Shown piece after piece: positions 43,656 through 54,021 of a DNA stretch of 64,000 nt; within the stretch, counting starts at the first letter, position 1; each line of letters opens with the position of its first letter. The stretch spans positions 1-64,000 of the forward strand of contig NZ_SUPL01000007.1 in the NCBI RefSeq assembly GCF_005047595.1, given 5' to 3'. The position numbers were made by a program, and so were the translations under genes. The notes under the pieces were generated by a model. That model was given only the letters and a program-made list of their open reading frames with translations, had not been told where the DNA came from and searched no databases. The DNA is from Pontimicrobium aquaticum. GTDB lineage: Bacteria; Bacteroidota; Bacteroidia; Flavobacteriales; Flavobacteriaceae.

Positions 43656-45785
43656 TTAGTTTTTAAACTTATCTGCTTCACTTTGCTTTATGTCGCTAGT
43701 CCAAGAATCTCTAATTACTAGATGTTCAATAAAAAATTCCATCATGCGTTCTATATTCATGCGTGTATGTCCTTGGTCAGGTCCTACTTGTACTTCAAAA
43801 CTTTTTCCTGCTTTTTGCAACGCTTGAATTAACTGTAATGAATTTGCTGGATGGACATTATTATCATTTGTTCCATAGAAAATCATTAATTCACCTTCTA
43901 AGTTTTCAGCATAATTCATAAGGCTAGAGGCTTCATAGCCTTCTAAATTGTTTTCTAATAAATTCATATAACGCTCTGTGTAAACATTATCGTAGTTTCT
44001 CCAATCGGTAACTGCTGAATTTGCTACAGCAGCATGATACACCTCTGGAAAACGCAATAGGCTAGTGGCTGCTGTTGTACCACCATAAGAGGTCCCAACT
44101 ACACCTACTTTATCTTTGTTAAAGTAAGGTCTATTGTGTAACGATTTGATACCTTCAGCAAAATCGTCCATTTCAACTATTCCTAAATTTCCATATAATT
44201 TGTCTAACATTTTTTTACCTCTACCACCAACATTTCTACCATCTAGGTTTACGACTAAAAATCCGTATTCAGTCATGGCATTTGGTAATGTGAAATTTTC
44301 TCTAAAACCATTTGTAGAAGGACCTCCATAAATTGCTAAAATTGAAGGGTATTTTTTATTAGGATCGAAATTAGATGGAAAATGCAACATACCATGCAAC
44401 TCGGTTTCACCATCAGCAGAAGTAAAAGTAAACGCTTCGACTTTCTTCAATCCAAGTTCGTTAAACTTGGTCATGTCGCTTTTTGCAAGCTTATCAATTA
44501 CTTTTCCTTTTGAGTTAACTAAATTGGTAAAAGGAGGAGTGTTATGTGTTTGGGCTACATCAACAAAATATTTACCGTTTGGAGACATAGTAACACTATG
44601 GTTGTACGAAGGGTCTGTTAACCTTGTGTTTTGACTTCCATCTAGTTTTACTCGATGTAGTTGTATTTTCATATGGTTATCACCACTTCTTGCATAATAA
44701 TATAGATAGCCTTTGTCTTCATCTATATCAATAATTCTTGACACCTCAAAGTCATGCGATGTAATTGGATTTATTAGAGTACCATCAATGTTATATAAAT
44801 AATAATTGTTAAAACCACTTCGTTCTGAAGCCCAAATAAAACGCTTACCATCTTCAAGGAAACGCATTTCTGGTGAATTTCTGGTAAAGCTTGCAGGCCA
44901 TTCTTCGCGAACAACTACTCTTGATTTACCTGTAACTGGGTTGGCAGCCTTATATTCCATAATATCTTGCTTTCTGTTGGTACTATGGTAAAGTAATTCG
45001 GTGCCATCTGGAGACCAGTCAATATTATAAATATAGGTACCAATTGGGCCATCTTCATAAGGTTTTCCATCTCTAAGATCGAAGGTTGTAGTTTTTTTTG
45101 TATCTAAATCATAAACCATAAGGTCAACAGGTAGATTTTTAGCACCTACTTTTGGATACGCTTCAATTTCAACTGAATCTTGGATTTTGGTTTGATTGTA
45201 TATTACATAATATTTTTTTGCTTCCTTTTCATCAAATCTATAGAACGCTACTTTTTTGCTATCTGGTGACCACCACATTGCTGTATTTTGCCCTAATTCT
45301 TCACCATATACCCAAGTAGCAATACCAAATTTTATTTGATTGTCGTCGTTACCTTCGGTTGTAATTGGCATAACATTACTGCCATCAGGATTACTGATGT
45401 ACATGTTTCTGTCTTTAGTAAAGGCTTTAAATTGTTTGTTTGGAGATTCTGCCGAAGCATATTGTCTTCCTCTAGCTGGTCTATTACCAAAGCGTCTTCG
45501 AGGGCTTGGCTTTGCATCACCAATTTCTGTTGCTTTTTTCTTTTTTACATCATATTTGTATTGTTTTCCATCTTGGTTATAGGTGAAAGAATTGCCATCT
45601 TCACTCCAGGTAACAAATAAACTTCCATATTCAACAGAGCTACGAATATGAGGTGCTACTTTTTGGTATTGTTCATATCCTGGCATTTTTTTTAGTTTGC
45701 TTTGAGCAAAACTGGAATTAACAGGAAGAATAAGCGCGATTGCGAAAGTCATTTTTATAATGACTCTTAAATGATTTTTATGCAT
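43656..45785 (-). CDS. Exported dipeptidyl-peptidase IV-like S9 peptidase
   Basis: 709 aa from the ATG at 45783-45785, where a signal sequence (MHKNHLRVIIKMTFAIALIL ending at SFAQ) begins; the frame stays open 20 codons upstream. The DPP-IV propeller (about 30-470) includes WSEDGNSFTYNQDGK and AMWWSPDSKKVAFYRFDE (Glu-containing DPP4 signature region). The catalytic domain has VGVVGTSYGGTTAATSL (nucleophile Ser), FYGTNDNNVHPANS (Asp) and DQGHTRMN (His). It should release X-Pro dipeptides in the periplasm. Confidence 0.93.
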   Translation of the reverse strand: MHKNHLRVIIKMTFAIALILPVNSSFAQSKLKKMPGYEQYQKVAPHIRSSVEYGSLFVTWSEDGNSFTYNQDGKQYKYDVKKKKATEIGDAKPSPRRRFGNRPARGRQYASAESPNKQFKAFTKDRNMYISNPDGSNVMPITTEGNDDNQIKFGIATWVYGEELGQNTAMWWSPDSKKVAFYRFDEKEAKKYYVIYNQTKIQDSVEIEAYPKVGAKNLPVDLMVYDLDTKKTTTFDLRDGKPYEDGPIGTYIYNIDWSPDGTELLYHSTNRKQDIMEYKAANPVTGKSRVVVREEWPASFTRNSPEMRFLEDGKRFIWASERSGFNNYYLYNIDGTLINPITSHDFEVSRIIDIDEDKGYLYYYARSGDNHMKIQLHRVKLDGSQNTRLTDPSYNHSVTMSPNGKYFVDVAQTHNTPPFTNLVNSKGKVIDKLAKSDMTKFNELGLKKVEAFTFTSADGETELHGMLHFPSNFDPNKKYPSILAIYGGPSTNGFRENFTLPNAMTEYGFLVVNLDGRNVGGRGKKMLDKLYGNLGIVEMDDFAEGIKSLHNRPYFNKDKVGVVGTSYGGTTAATSLLRFPEVYHAAVANSAVTDWRNYDNVYTERYMNLLENNLEGYEASSLMNYAENLEGELMIFYGTNDNNVHPANSLQLIQALQKAGKSFEVQVGPDQGHTRMNIERMMEFFIEHLVIRDSWTSDIKQSEADKFKN

Positions 45786-45885
45786 TTGGTTGGTTTTATT
45801 AAATTTTAGTAAAGTTAAATTAATTAATAACATTGATAAATTCATTTGTAGTTGAATTTGGTTAATGATATGTTAAAATTAATTG

Positions 45886-47307
45886 TTATTTTTTAAATAA
45901 TTGTGCTCTATATTTTGGGCGCATTAAATTTTCGAAGCTTAATATTTCGTCCAATTCCTCTTCCGATAATAATTTTTTCTCTAATACTAGTTCTTTAATT
46001 GACTTGCCTGTAGTTACAGCTTCTTTACCTAAAACATCACCCATATGATGACCAATATAAGGATTTAAAAAAGTGATTAATCCTATAGAATTTAATACCA
46101 TATTTTTGGTGTGTTCAGCATTAGCTGTAATACCAATAATGCATTTTTCTGTGAGTGTATTACATGCATTTGACAATAAATCGATGGATTCAAATAGCGA
46201 TTGCGCTATTACTGGTTCCATAACATTTAGTTGCAGTTGCCCAGCTTCAGCAGCAAAAGCAATTGTGACATCATTACCAATTACTTTAAAACAAACTTGG
46301 TTTACAACTTCTGGAATTACTGGGTTGACTTTTGCAGGCATAATTGAAGATCCTGCTTGCATTTCAGGAAGATTAATTTCATTCAGTCCGCATCTTGGAC
46401 CAGAAGATAACAATCTTAAATCGTTACATATTTTTGATAATTTCACAGCTGTACGTTTTAATGCACCAGAAATCATGACATAAGCACCACAATCTGAGGT
46501 AGCTTCTATTAAGTTTTTGGCTTTAACAAAATTAGCATTGGTAAGTTTTTTTAAATGAGCAATAGATTTTTCTGAATACCCTTTTGGAGCATTTAATCCT
46601 GTACCAATAGCTGTTGCTCCTAAATTAACCTCTAGTACTAAATCACGACATAATTTTAGGTTCTTAATTTCTTCTGTGAGATTTGTTCCCCAAGCCATAA
46701 ATTCATCACCTAAAGACATTGGCACAGCATCTTGTAATTGTGTGCGCCCCATTTTAAGCACTTTAGAAAACTCAATAGACTTTTTATCTATCTGAATAAT
46801 AAGCTGTTCTATATGCTTAAGTAAACTATTAATATAAAAATATATAGCAACTCTAAAGGCAGTTGGATAGGCATCATTTGTAGATTGTGATTTATTAACA
46901 TGGTCATTGGGATTTAAAATAGCATAATCTCCTTTTTTATAGCCATGAAGTTCTAATGCAATATTGGCAATGACCTCATTAATATTCATATTAACTGATG
47001 TTCCAGCACCTCCTTGAAACACATCTGTAGGAAAACAAACGGAATATTTATTTAAGTTTTTTAGTATTTCATCACAAGCTTCAATAATCATATCAGCCTT
47101 ATCTTCAGCAATAGCACCAATATCTTTGTTTGCTAAAGCACACGCTTTTTTTGTGATGGCTAACCCTTTAATAAACAGAGGGTAATCTCCAATTTTTGAG
47201 TTAGAAATATTAAAATTATTAATCGCTCTTTGGGTATGAATTCCATAGTAACTATTACTATCTATTTCTAGTTCTCCCAATAGGTCTATTTCTTTTCTAA
47301 ATTTCAT
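45886..47307 (-). CDS. aspA: Aspartate ammonia-lyase
   Basis: 473 aa, the size of AspA. It interconverts L-aspartate with fumarate and ammonia in the cytosol. Signature [15 protein letters not shown] (about 318-332) includes the catalytic Ser loop of the aspartase/fumarase superfamily; [27 protein letters not shown] and [14 protein letters not shown] are the other conserved blocks. The SVNMNxNEVIAN and TQLQDAVP forms favour aspartase over fumarase C. Transcribed divergently from the BNR-repeat protein; 100 bp upstream of the DPP-IV-like gene. Confidence 0.95.
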   Translation of the reverse strand: MKFRKEIDLLGELEIDSNSYYGIHTQRAINNFNISNSKIGDYPLFIKGLAITKKACALANKDIGAIAEDKADMIIEACDEILKNLNKYSVCFPTDVFQGGAGTSVNMNINEVIANIALELHGYKKGDYAILNPNDHVNKSQSTNDAYPTAFRVAIYFYINSLLKHIEQLIIQIDKKSIEFSKVLKMGRTQLQDAVPMSLGDEFMAWGTNLTEEIKNLKLCRDLVLEVNLGATAIGTGLNAPKGYSEKSIAHLKKLTNANFVKAKNLIEATSDCGAYVMISGALKRTAVKLSKICNDLRLLSSGPRCGLNEINLPEMQAGSSIMPAKVNPVIPEVVNQVCFKVIGNDVTIAFAAEAGQLQLNVMEPVIAQSLFESIDLLSNACNTLTEKCIIGITANAEHTKNMVLNSIGLITFLNPYIGHHMGDVLGKEAVTTGKSIKELVLEKKLLSEEELDEILSFENLMRPKYRAQLFKK

Positions 47308-47366
47308 TTGTAAATGCTGATAAATATTTGTTGAATTTTAACATTAAATATAGCTCATTTTTTACT

Positions 47367-47374
47367 TAACTTTG
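47367..47374 (+). promoter_or_regulatory. Flavobacterial -7 promoter element
   Basis: TAACTTTG matches TAnnTTTG exactly, 28 bp before the ATG at 47402. It also argues for that ATG, since the earlier in-frame TTG at 47372 lies within the promoter. A -33 TTG at normal spacing is not evident (TTG at 47331-47333 is 33 bp upstream). Confidence 0.5.
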
Positions 47375-47401
47375 GCTTCTAACCAACCAATTTTTTCTTT
47401 T

Positions 47402-50400
47402 ATGGGAACTCGATTATATTCTATTAAATTACTATTATCATTTTTTATTACAAGTACACTAATTGCGCAAGATTTTAAAGCATTAAAATACAGAACAGTA
47501 GGTCCTGAAAGAGGTGGCCGAGTTACCACTGTTACAGGAACGCCAATGCTGCCAGGAACATTTTATTTGGGAGCTTCCGGTGGAGGTGTATGGAAATCGG
47601 ACGATTACGGAACTACATGGAATAATGTGTCGGATGGCTTTTTTGCAACACCTTCTATTGGTGCTATTGAAGTAGCCGTTAATGACCCAAACATTGTTTA
47701 TGTAGGTACTGGATCAGATGGATTACGTAGTAATGTTATTAGTGGAAAAGGCATGTATAAATCGATAGATGCTGGTAAAACATGGGAACATATTGGACTT
47801 AGGAAAACAGGACAAATAGGTGCTGTTGAAATAGATCCAACAAATAATAATGTGGTTTGGGTGGCTGCCATTGGTAATGCTTTTAAAGCCAATGAAGAAA
47901 GAGGTATTTATAAAACCATTGATGGTGGGCTAAATTGGGAGAAAGTATTATATATTTCTGACACCGTTGGTTTTGCTGATCTAGAATTACTTCCTGGAAA
48001 TCCAAACATAGTGTATGCAGCTGCTTGGAAAGCTGAGCGAAAACCTTGGACGATTATCTCTGGTGGAGAGAAAGACGAAGGAGGAATTTACAAGTCAATT
48101 AATGGAGGAAAAGATTGGATTAAATTAGAAAAAGGTTTGCCAAAAAAGCTAATTGGTAAAATAGACTTAGCAGTATCTCCTGTAGATTCACGAATATTAT
48201 ATGCTGTAATTGAAGCTCCTGGAAAGGAGGGAGGTTTGTATAAATCGGTTGATCAAGGAAAATCTTTTAAGCAAGTATCGAGTAATATAGGTTTGGTTAA
48301 CAGACCTTTTTATTATACGAATATTGAGTTAGATCCTACCAATCCTGATATTATTTACTCTAATGCTAATCCATTACTAAAATCAATAGATGGTGGAAAA
48401 ACTTGGAAGCGTATGAGTGTACCTCATGGCGATAATCATGATATTTGGTTAAATCCAAACAATCCAGATTTATTAATTCAATGTAATGATGGAGGCGCCA
48501 ATGTATCTCATAATGGAGGAAAAACATGGTCCACACAATTTAATCAGCCAACAGCTGAAATATATACAGTAGAAGTTGATGACCAATATCCTTATTGGAT
48601 GTATGGTGGGCAACAAGATAATTCTTCAACTATAGCTGTACCTAGCTTTCCGCCAAGTGCTATCCAAAAAGCAGGCATAGGTTGGGTTATCAACACTGGA
48701 GGCTGTGAAACTGGACCAGCAGTACCAAAACCAGGAAATCATAATACTGTGTATGCCAATTGTAAAGGGCGTTTTGGAGTATTTAATAAACTTACAGGTG
48801 TTGAAAGAGGTTACTATGTAGGTGCTTCAAATATTTATGGACATAATCCAAAAGATTTAAAATATAGATTTCAACGTGTAGCGCCAATACATGTGTCTCC
48901 ACATAATCCAAACATTGTGTATCATGGATCACAATACTTGCACAAAACTGTAACTGATGGATTAATTTGGGAAACCATTTCACCAGACTTAACAGCTTTT
49001 GAAGATGATAAGCAAGTCATTTCAGGAAGTCCAATTACAAGAGACATAACAGGCGAAGAGTATTACAGTACCTTATATTCTATAAGAGAATCAAAACTTC
49101 TTGAAGGACTTATCTGGACAGGATCCAATGATGGTGTGGTATCAGTCACAAGAGATGGTGGAAAAACTTGGAAAAACGTAACACCAAAAAAACTACCAAA
49201 AGGTGGTAGAGTAGAATCGGTTGAACCTTCTCAATTTAACCCAGCTAAAGCTTATATAGCTGTTGACAGACATTTACTTGGTGATGATAAACCATATATT
49301 TATAAAACTGAAAACTATGGCGATAGTTGGCAACTATTAAGTACCGACAAAAATGGTATTCCTGCTGATTTTACTGCACGTGTTATGCGTGAGGATCCTG
49401 TTCGTGAGGGTTTACTTTTTGCAGGAACAGAATTTGGTATGTTTGTATCGTTTAACGATGGAAAGTCTTGGCAGAAATTTCAACAAAACTTACCAGTAAC
49501 ACCAATTACTGACTTAAAAATATTTAGAGGTGATCTTGTATTAAGCACCATGGGAAGAGGCTTTTGGATTCTAGATAACATTACATCGCTAAGACAAAAT
49601 CAAATTAACAAATTAAAAGACACACCTCATTTGTTTAAACCAGATAACACTATTCGTTATAGATATCCTAATGCACGTAGTTCATTTCCAATGTATCCAC
49701 GTACAAGTGTTATTATGGACTATTACATTCCAAAAGATTTTAATGGAAGTGTACAATTAGAAATTCTGGATGCAAATAAAAATGTTGTTAGTACTATTTT
49801 AAGCGACAGTACTAAATTAAAATCGACTGTAAAAGAGGTAGAAGATATGAACCTTAGTCAAGTATTTAGATATGTTGATAAAAAACTAATTGGGAAACCT
49901 GGTTTTCATCGTTTTGAGTGGGATTTAAGACAAAAAGGTGCATGGAATAAAAGTGAAAGTCGTCGCTATAAAGGAGGTCCAATGGTGGCTCCAGGGTCTT
50001 ACACAGCTAAGTTAACGGTTGGAGAACAATCCATCGAACAAAGTTTTGAGATACTAATGGATCCAAGAGTAAAAGCTGAAGGTATTACAGTTGCCAACAT
50101 TGAAGAGCAAATTGCTATGCAAAATAAGGTGATTGATTTACTTTCTAATGCTAGGAAGCTAGAAACTAGTTTAGAAAAAGAAGCTAAATCTTTAAAAAAG
50201 AAAAAGGCTAAAGCTAAAGCAGAACGTTTAGAGCAAATAGAAAAAACTTTAAAACAACTTCAAAATGCTAAAGGTGCTTATCCTCAACAAATGATGCTAT
50301 CACAGATGTCTTATTTATTAAATATGATTAGTCGAGCAGATCAATTACCAGGAGAAGAAGCAAAAAATAGATACGAAGAATTAGTTATGCAATTCAATAA

Positions 50401-50425
50401 GCTAAAACAAGAAGCTACCAAATAG
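47402..50425 (+). CDS. Exported VPS10/BNR-repeat propeller protein
   Basis: 1007 aa from the ATG at 47402, with signal peptide MGTRLYSIKLLLSFFITSTLIAQ. The body is a double propeller of sortilin (VPS10)/BNR type: many Asp-box-like repeats such as GVWKSDDYGTTW, GMYKSIDAGKTWEHI, GIYKTIDGGLNWEKV, GLYKSVDQGKSF and LSKDG-like YKTENYGDSW. After about residue 790 there is a beta-rich FnIII-like domain (WDLRQKG; GSYTAKLTVG) and a C-terminal Lys-rich coiled coil. Relatives are widespread in Bacteroidota and often called glycosyl hydrolase from BNR resemblance, but sialidase activity is not expected. Function unknown; probably periplasmic or secreted. Confidence 0.87.
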   Translation: MGTRLYSIKLLLSFFITSTLIAQDFKALKYRTVGPERGGRVTTVTGTPMLPGTFYLGASGGGVWKSDDYGTTWNNVSDGFFATPSIGAIEVAVNDPNIVYVGTGSDGLRSNVISGKGMYKSIDAGKTWEHIGLRKTGQIGAVEIDPTNNNVVWVAAIGNAFKANEERGIYKTIDGGLNWEKVLYISDTVGFADLELLPGNPNIVYAAAWKAERKPWTIISGGEKDEGGIYKSINGGKDWIKLEKGLPKKLIGKIDLAVSPVDSRILYAVIEAPGKEGGLYKSVDQGKSFKQVSSNIGLVNRPFYYTNIELDPTNPDIIYSNANPLLKSIDGGKTWKRMSVPHGDNHDIWLNPNNPDLLIQCNDGGANVSHNGGKTWSTQFNQPTAEIYTVEVDDQYPYWMYGGQQDNSSTIAVPSFPPSAIQKAGIGWVINTGGCETGPAVPKPGNHNTVYANCKGRFGVFNKLTGVERGYYVGASNIYGHNPKDLKYRFQRVAPIHVSPHNPNIVYHGSQYLHKTVTDGLIWETISPDLTAFEDDKQVISGSPITRDITGEEYYSTLYSIRESKLLEGLIWTGSNDGVVSVTRDGGKTWKNVTPKKLPKGGRVESVEPSQFNPAKAYIAVDRHLLGDDKPYIYKTENYGDSWQLLSTDKNGIPADFTARVMREDPVREGLLFAGTEFGMFVSFNDGKSWQKFQQNLPVTPITDLKIFRGDLVLSTMGRGFWILDNITSLRQNQINKLKDTPHLFKPDNTIRYRYPNARSSFPMYPRTSVIMDYYIPKDFNGSVQLEILDANKNVVSTILSDSTKLKSTVKEVEDMNLSQVFRYVDKKLIGKPGFHRFEWDLRQKGAWNKSESRRYKGGPMVAPGSYTAKLTVGEQSIEQSFEILMDPRVKAEGITVANIEEQIAMQNKVIDLLSNARKLETSLEKEAKSLKKKKAKAKAERLEQIEKTLKQLQNAKGAYPQQMMLSQMSYLLNMISRADQLPGEEAKNRYEELVMQFNKLKQEATK

Positions 50426-51340
50426 ATGCAAAAATCACATGATACGGTTTTAATAATATTAGCGTTTTTTGCTATTTACGTTATTTGGGGTTCAACCTAT
50501 TTACTTAATAAAATTGCTGTATCAGAAATTTCACCACTCTATTTAGCATCTATTAGGTTTACAGTAGCAGGACTACTTATTTTTTTAATTGCAAAACTAT
50601 TAGGTCATAGCTTAGCTATTAATAAGCGACAGTTAATAAATTCAATTATAGCTGGTTTCTTATTTCTTACTTATGGAAATGGTGTGTTTGTTTGGGCACT
50701 AAAATATGTTGACAGCGGCTTTGCTGCTTTAGAGGCATCAACGCAACCACTTATTATACTTGTGCTAATGCGCTTAATAGATGGCAAGAAAATCAAATTA
50801 ATGTCTGTAATAGGTGTTGTATTAGGTGTTATAGGTATTTACCTTTTAGTAAGTCAAAAAGAAGTTGCATCTAGTGAAAATAGTTGGCTTAGTATTCTCA
50901 CAATTTTTACATGCGTGGTTAGTTGGAGTTATGGAAGTATTTTTGTTTCTAAAGCACAATTACCAGCTAAATATTTAATCTCTACAGCTTATCAAATGGT
51001 ATCAGGTGGTGTAATGCTAATGATTTTTAGTGCATTATTAGGTGAGACATGGTTATCGCCAATCAAATGGCATAGTTCTACACAATTATCTATGTTTCTT
51101 TTAATAATATTTGGAGGCATTGTAGCATTTACTGCATTTAATTATTTGCTTAAAAAAGTATCGGCAGAAAAAGTGGCTACCTCTGCTTATGTAAATCCAA
51201 TAATAGCATTGCTTTTAGGCTGGTATATATTAGATGAACAAATAACAGCTCAATCCATAATTGCGGCTATCGTATTGTTAACAGGCGTTTATTTTATTAA
51301 TACGAAGCGAATTATTAGGCCTAGAATAACGTGGAGATAG
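50426..51340 (+). CDS. EamA/DMT-superfamily transporter
   Basis: 304 aa with about ten transmembrane helices in two EamA halves (about 10-142 and 153-291). The first half starts FFAIYVIWGSTYLLNKIAV, the typical EamA start, and the last helices read VATSAYVNPIIALLLGWYIL. Members export amino acids, metabolites or drugs; the substrate is not predictable. The start codon follows the stop of the BNR-repeat gene with no gap, so it is cotranscribed. Confidence 0.9.
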   Translation: MQKSHDTVLIILAFFAIYVIWGSTYLLNKIAVSEISPLYLASIRFTVAGLLIFLIAKLLGHSLAINKRQLINSIIAGFLFLTYGNGVFVWALKYVDSGFAALEASTQPLIILVLMRLIDGKKIKLMSVIGVVLGVIGIYLLVSQKEVASSENSWLSILTIFTCVVSWSYGSIFVSKAQLPAKYLISTAYQMVSGGVMLMIFSALLGETWLSPIKWHSSTQLSMFLLIIFGGIVAFTAFNYLLKKVSAEKVATSAYVNPIIALLLGWYILDEQITAQSIIAAIVLLTGVYFINTKRIIRPRITWR

Positions 51341-51357
51341 ATGTAGGTACGAAGATT

Positions 51358-52269
51358 TTACATTTCAAGAACTAGTTTTTGACCAACTTTTAAAAGAGTA
51401 GTGCTTTTAATATTATTGGCAATACAAATAGACCTAATAGATACATTATTTCGTCTAGAAATATGCGACAAGGTGTCACCTCTTTTTACTATGTAAATTT
51501 GCTTTTCTTTTTTTAAGCTAGCAATAGCTTCTTCTTCAGTTTGAAACAATTCTAATTTAGATTTTCTTTTAGAACTATGAAAATATGGAGCTGTCCAGCG
51601 TTGTGTAACCCACAACTCTTTGGACCTAATTCTATTAGTACCATTAAATTCAAATAGATATTCTGGGTTTATGGCTATACCTTTATAATTGACTACTAAA
51701 TGTAGATGACTACCACGAGCGTTTCCTGTGGCGCCACCTTTTCCTAAAACTTGACCTCGTTTTACAGAATCATTGGCTTTTACAGAAAAAGATGATAAAT
51801 GAGCATACACCGTTTCCAAACCATTATAATGGCGTACAATAACTGCCTTACCATGTCCGGAATGATACCTTGCAAAACGAACAACACCATCTAAGACAGA
51901 TACAACATCATCTCTAGTAATTAAATCTATATCAATGCCTTTATGTGCCCTACGATTACGCCATCCAAAACGCGAGGTTACAACCATACTATCTAAAATA
52001 GGTGTGCGATATAAACTATCTTTAAATGTAAGTTGAATAGGGAACTTGACAAGTTCATCCTTATAAGGATTAAATTTTTTGGTATCCCAATGCTCACTTT
52101 TTACACCTATTGCATTATTACTAGGCAATTTATCTTTTAAAGATATTATAGAATCATTTTCTAGCACAAAAGATGGAAGAGGTTTCGTTTCAGGAAACTT
52201 TATACTGGATTGCGAAAACCCTTTAATAGATAAGCTAAAAACTAAAAGAGAACAGATTATTAATTTCAT
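51358..52269 (-). CDS. Exported M23 peptidase with LysM domain
   Basis: 303 aa with signal peptide (MKLIICSLLVFSLSIKGFSQ). Peptidase_M23 domain (about 95-205): SRFGWRNRRAHKGIDIDL carries the HxxxD zinc pair and GSHLHLVV the HxH pair; YAHLSSF is the third conserved element. The C-terminal LysM domain (about 257-301, YIVKRGDTLSHISRRNNVS) binds peptidoglycan. All M23 metal ligands are present, so it is probably an active endopeptidase cutting peptidoglycan cross-links, perhaps in cell separation or envelope growth. It converges with the EamA gene, 17 bp apart. Confidence 0.92.
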   Translation of the reverse strand: MKLIICSLLVFSLSIKGFSQSSIKFPETKPLPSFVLENDSIISLKDKLPSNNAIGVKSEHWDTKKFNPYKDELVKFPIQLTFKDSLYRTPILDSMVVTSRFGWRNRRAHKGIDIDLITRDDVVSVLDGVVRFARYHSGHGKAVIVRHYNGLETVYAHLSSFSVKANDSVKRGQVLGKGGATGNARGSHLHLVVNYKGIAINPEYLFEFNGTNRIRSKELWVTQRWTAPYFHSSKRKSKLELFQTEEEAIASLKKEKQIYIVKRGDTLSHISRRNNVSIRSICIANNIKSTTLLKVGQKLVLEM

Positions 52270-52444
52270 TTAATAGCAAAAATAATCAGTAAGAAGGACG
52301 ATGTTAGATTTTGGATTGTTAAGGTGTGCGAATTTAGTAAAAATTTGATAATTACATTTTAAAAACCCTTGTAACGCATAAATTAAATAATTATTGAGGC
52401 TAAAATAATGTATCTTCATTGCCACCAACACTAAAATACCAACC

Positions 52445-53929
52445 ATGTTTCTTTTATTAAATTTATTGTTAGCTCCAAGTTTATTAGTAACTGTATCACT
52501 TCAAAATCCAGAAATAGGTCTAGGCAATCGCTTTGTAATTATCATTATTGCCATATTAATAGCACTTTTTTCACGGTTTATTTTAATGAAAGTAATGAAT
52601 CGTGGCATGATGTCTAAATCCAAAAAATTAAAGGATTCAGAATTGGGTTTGCAAATAGCTGAAATTCAAAATAGTAGTTCTATTAAGTTTACTGTTCTAG
52701 ATTCAGATTCAGATTTTAGTGATACATCATCCAATCGTCAAGAAATGGTTAATAACGCCAAGAAAGTCATGATTCAACAATTTAAGTTAGATATTTTAAT
52801 TGTTTTAGTGTATGCTATTGCAGCGTTAGTTATTTATGCTGACTACCCATTAGATGCTTTGCAATATTTTTTATACTTGACTTTATTCTTGATTTGGACT
52901 ATAATGCGTTTTATTGGTTTTAGACACCAATTTAAAGCATATCAAGAAGGATTGTTTAAATTTATTTCACCTATATGGAAAATGGTATTTGTTATTTTTC
53001 AAACAAGATGGTATATGCTGCTGGCACTCATAGTATTATTGAGTACATTGCTAAAATCCCTATCAGGGTTTCTTTTTGGAGATTATGGTGAAGGTGTAGT
53101 TTTTCTTATCCCGATAATTTTTCACTTAGTTACAATTAACAGAATAAGAAGTAAGGCGAAAAACAGACCTAATTTAAAGCTTTTAATTCTTCGTGTATTC
53201 TTAATAAGCAAAACCTCAATGTTTACTTTTTCACGTCTAGCTAAATTCTGGAAGCATTTTGGTTCGTATTTTACAGTGGCCGACCCATCGTTTTATAAAG
53301 TATATTGGAAACGTAATTTCAAGCATAAGTTTCCGGTCATTATTGTCTTTACCTTTTTGATTTATACGCAACTTGAAAATTCATCTATCGATTCTGGTGC
53401 AGGCTCTCCATTTGGCCCATTTATATTTTTAATGGTAATTGCTGCTATAGTATTTATAATATATAGTAGGCGTCGAATGAAATTAAACTTTGTAAGCGAT
53501 AAAGAGGAATTAAATAAAGACATTGAAAAGTTAATAAAGCATCCAGTTAAATTAGATAACACGTTTAAAGAAAAACCAATGTCTTGTCATGATAACACAT
53601 GGAAATTAACCGTGAATAAACTTGTTACTACTGCAAATGTTGTCCTTATGGATCTTCGTGGATTTTCTGAGAAAAATAAAGGTTGCGAGTTTGAAGTAAA
53701 CCTTCTTTTAAACACAGTATCATTAGATAAAATTTTATTTATAGGTTATACATCAGCATTGCCATTGATTAAAGATGTAATACAACGTAAGTTTAAAACT
53801 TTAGAGCAAGAATCACCAAATATCAATATTACTAACCCTAATGCTGTTATTTATGAAGTAAAAAAGGAAAGTAATAAAGAAACTCAGCAAATATTAGATT
53901 TATTAATTAGTAAAGCCATAGTCAATTAG
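52445..53929 (+). CDS. Unrecognised membrane protein with Rossmann-like C-terminal domain
   Basis: 494 aa. Hydrophobic segments at about 5-19, 29-48, 116-131, 136-155, 191-211, 213-231, 297-313 and 322-342. A hydrophilic loop (about 55-110) contains Asp/Ser-rich DSDSDFSDTSSN. Residues about 365-494 form a soluble domain with NVVLMDLRGFSEKNKGCEFEV, LDKILFIGYTSALPLIKDVI and NAVIYEVKKE, in alternating strands and helices. The MDLRGFSxxNxGCxFE pattern recalls C-terminal domains of other bacterial membrane proteins; I cannot name the family. No enzymatic motif identified. Standalone gene with no operon partner visible. Confidence 0.75.
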   Translation: MFLLLNLLLAPSLLVTVSLQNPEIGLGNRFVIIIIAILIALFSRFILMKVMNRGMMSKSKKLKDSELGLQIAEIQNSSSIKFTVLDSDSDFSDTSSNRQEMVNNAKKVMIQQFKLDILIVLVYAIAALVIYADYPLDALQYFLYLTLFLIWTIMRFIGFRHQFKAYQEGLFKFISPIWKMVFVIFQTRWYMLLALIVLLSTLLKSLSGFLFGDYGEGVVFLIPIIFHLVTINRIRSKAKNRPNLKLLILRVFLISKTSMFTFSRLAKFWKHFGSYFTVADPSFYKVYWKRNFKHKFPVIIVFTFLIYTQLENSSIDSGAGSPFGPFIFLMVIAAIVFIIYSRRRMKLNFVSDKEELNKDIEKLIKHPVKLDNTFKEKPMSCHDNTWKLTVNKLVTTANVVLMDLRGFSEKNKGCEFEVNLLLNTVSLDKILFIGYTSALPLIKDVIQRKFKTLEQESPNINITNPNAVIYEVKKESNKETQQILDLLISKAIVN

Positions 53930-53981
53930 TGTTTATAAGCTAAATATTAGTTAAACTTATTAATTGAAACTAATAAAATTG

Positions 53982-53989
53982 TAGTTTTG
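53982..53989 (+). promoter_or_regulatory. Flavobacterial -7 promoter element
   Basis: TAGTTTTG matches TAnnTTTG exactly, with a TTG at 53964-53966 (15 bp upstream, a little short for -33). It lies 32 bp before the CIA30-family gene. Confidence 0.5.
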
Positions 53990-54021
53990 TTTAATATTTT
54001 AAATATTAAATTAAACACACT

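Noticed and set aside
45336-45620. Plus-strand ORFs inside the DPP-IV-like gene.
   Set aside because: Shadow frames of a well-supported peptidase propeller; Ser/Phe-rich composition is typical of antisense to Glu/Lys codons.
47372-47401. TTG at 47372 as start of the BNR-repeat protein.
   Set aside because: It overlaps the exact -7 element at 47367-47374, and the signal peptide begins properly at the ATG at 47402.
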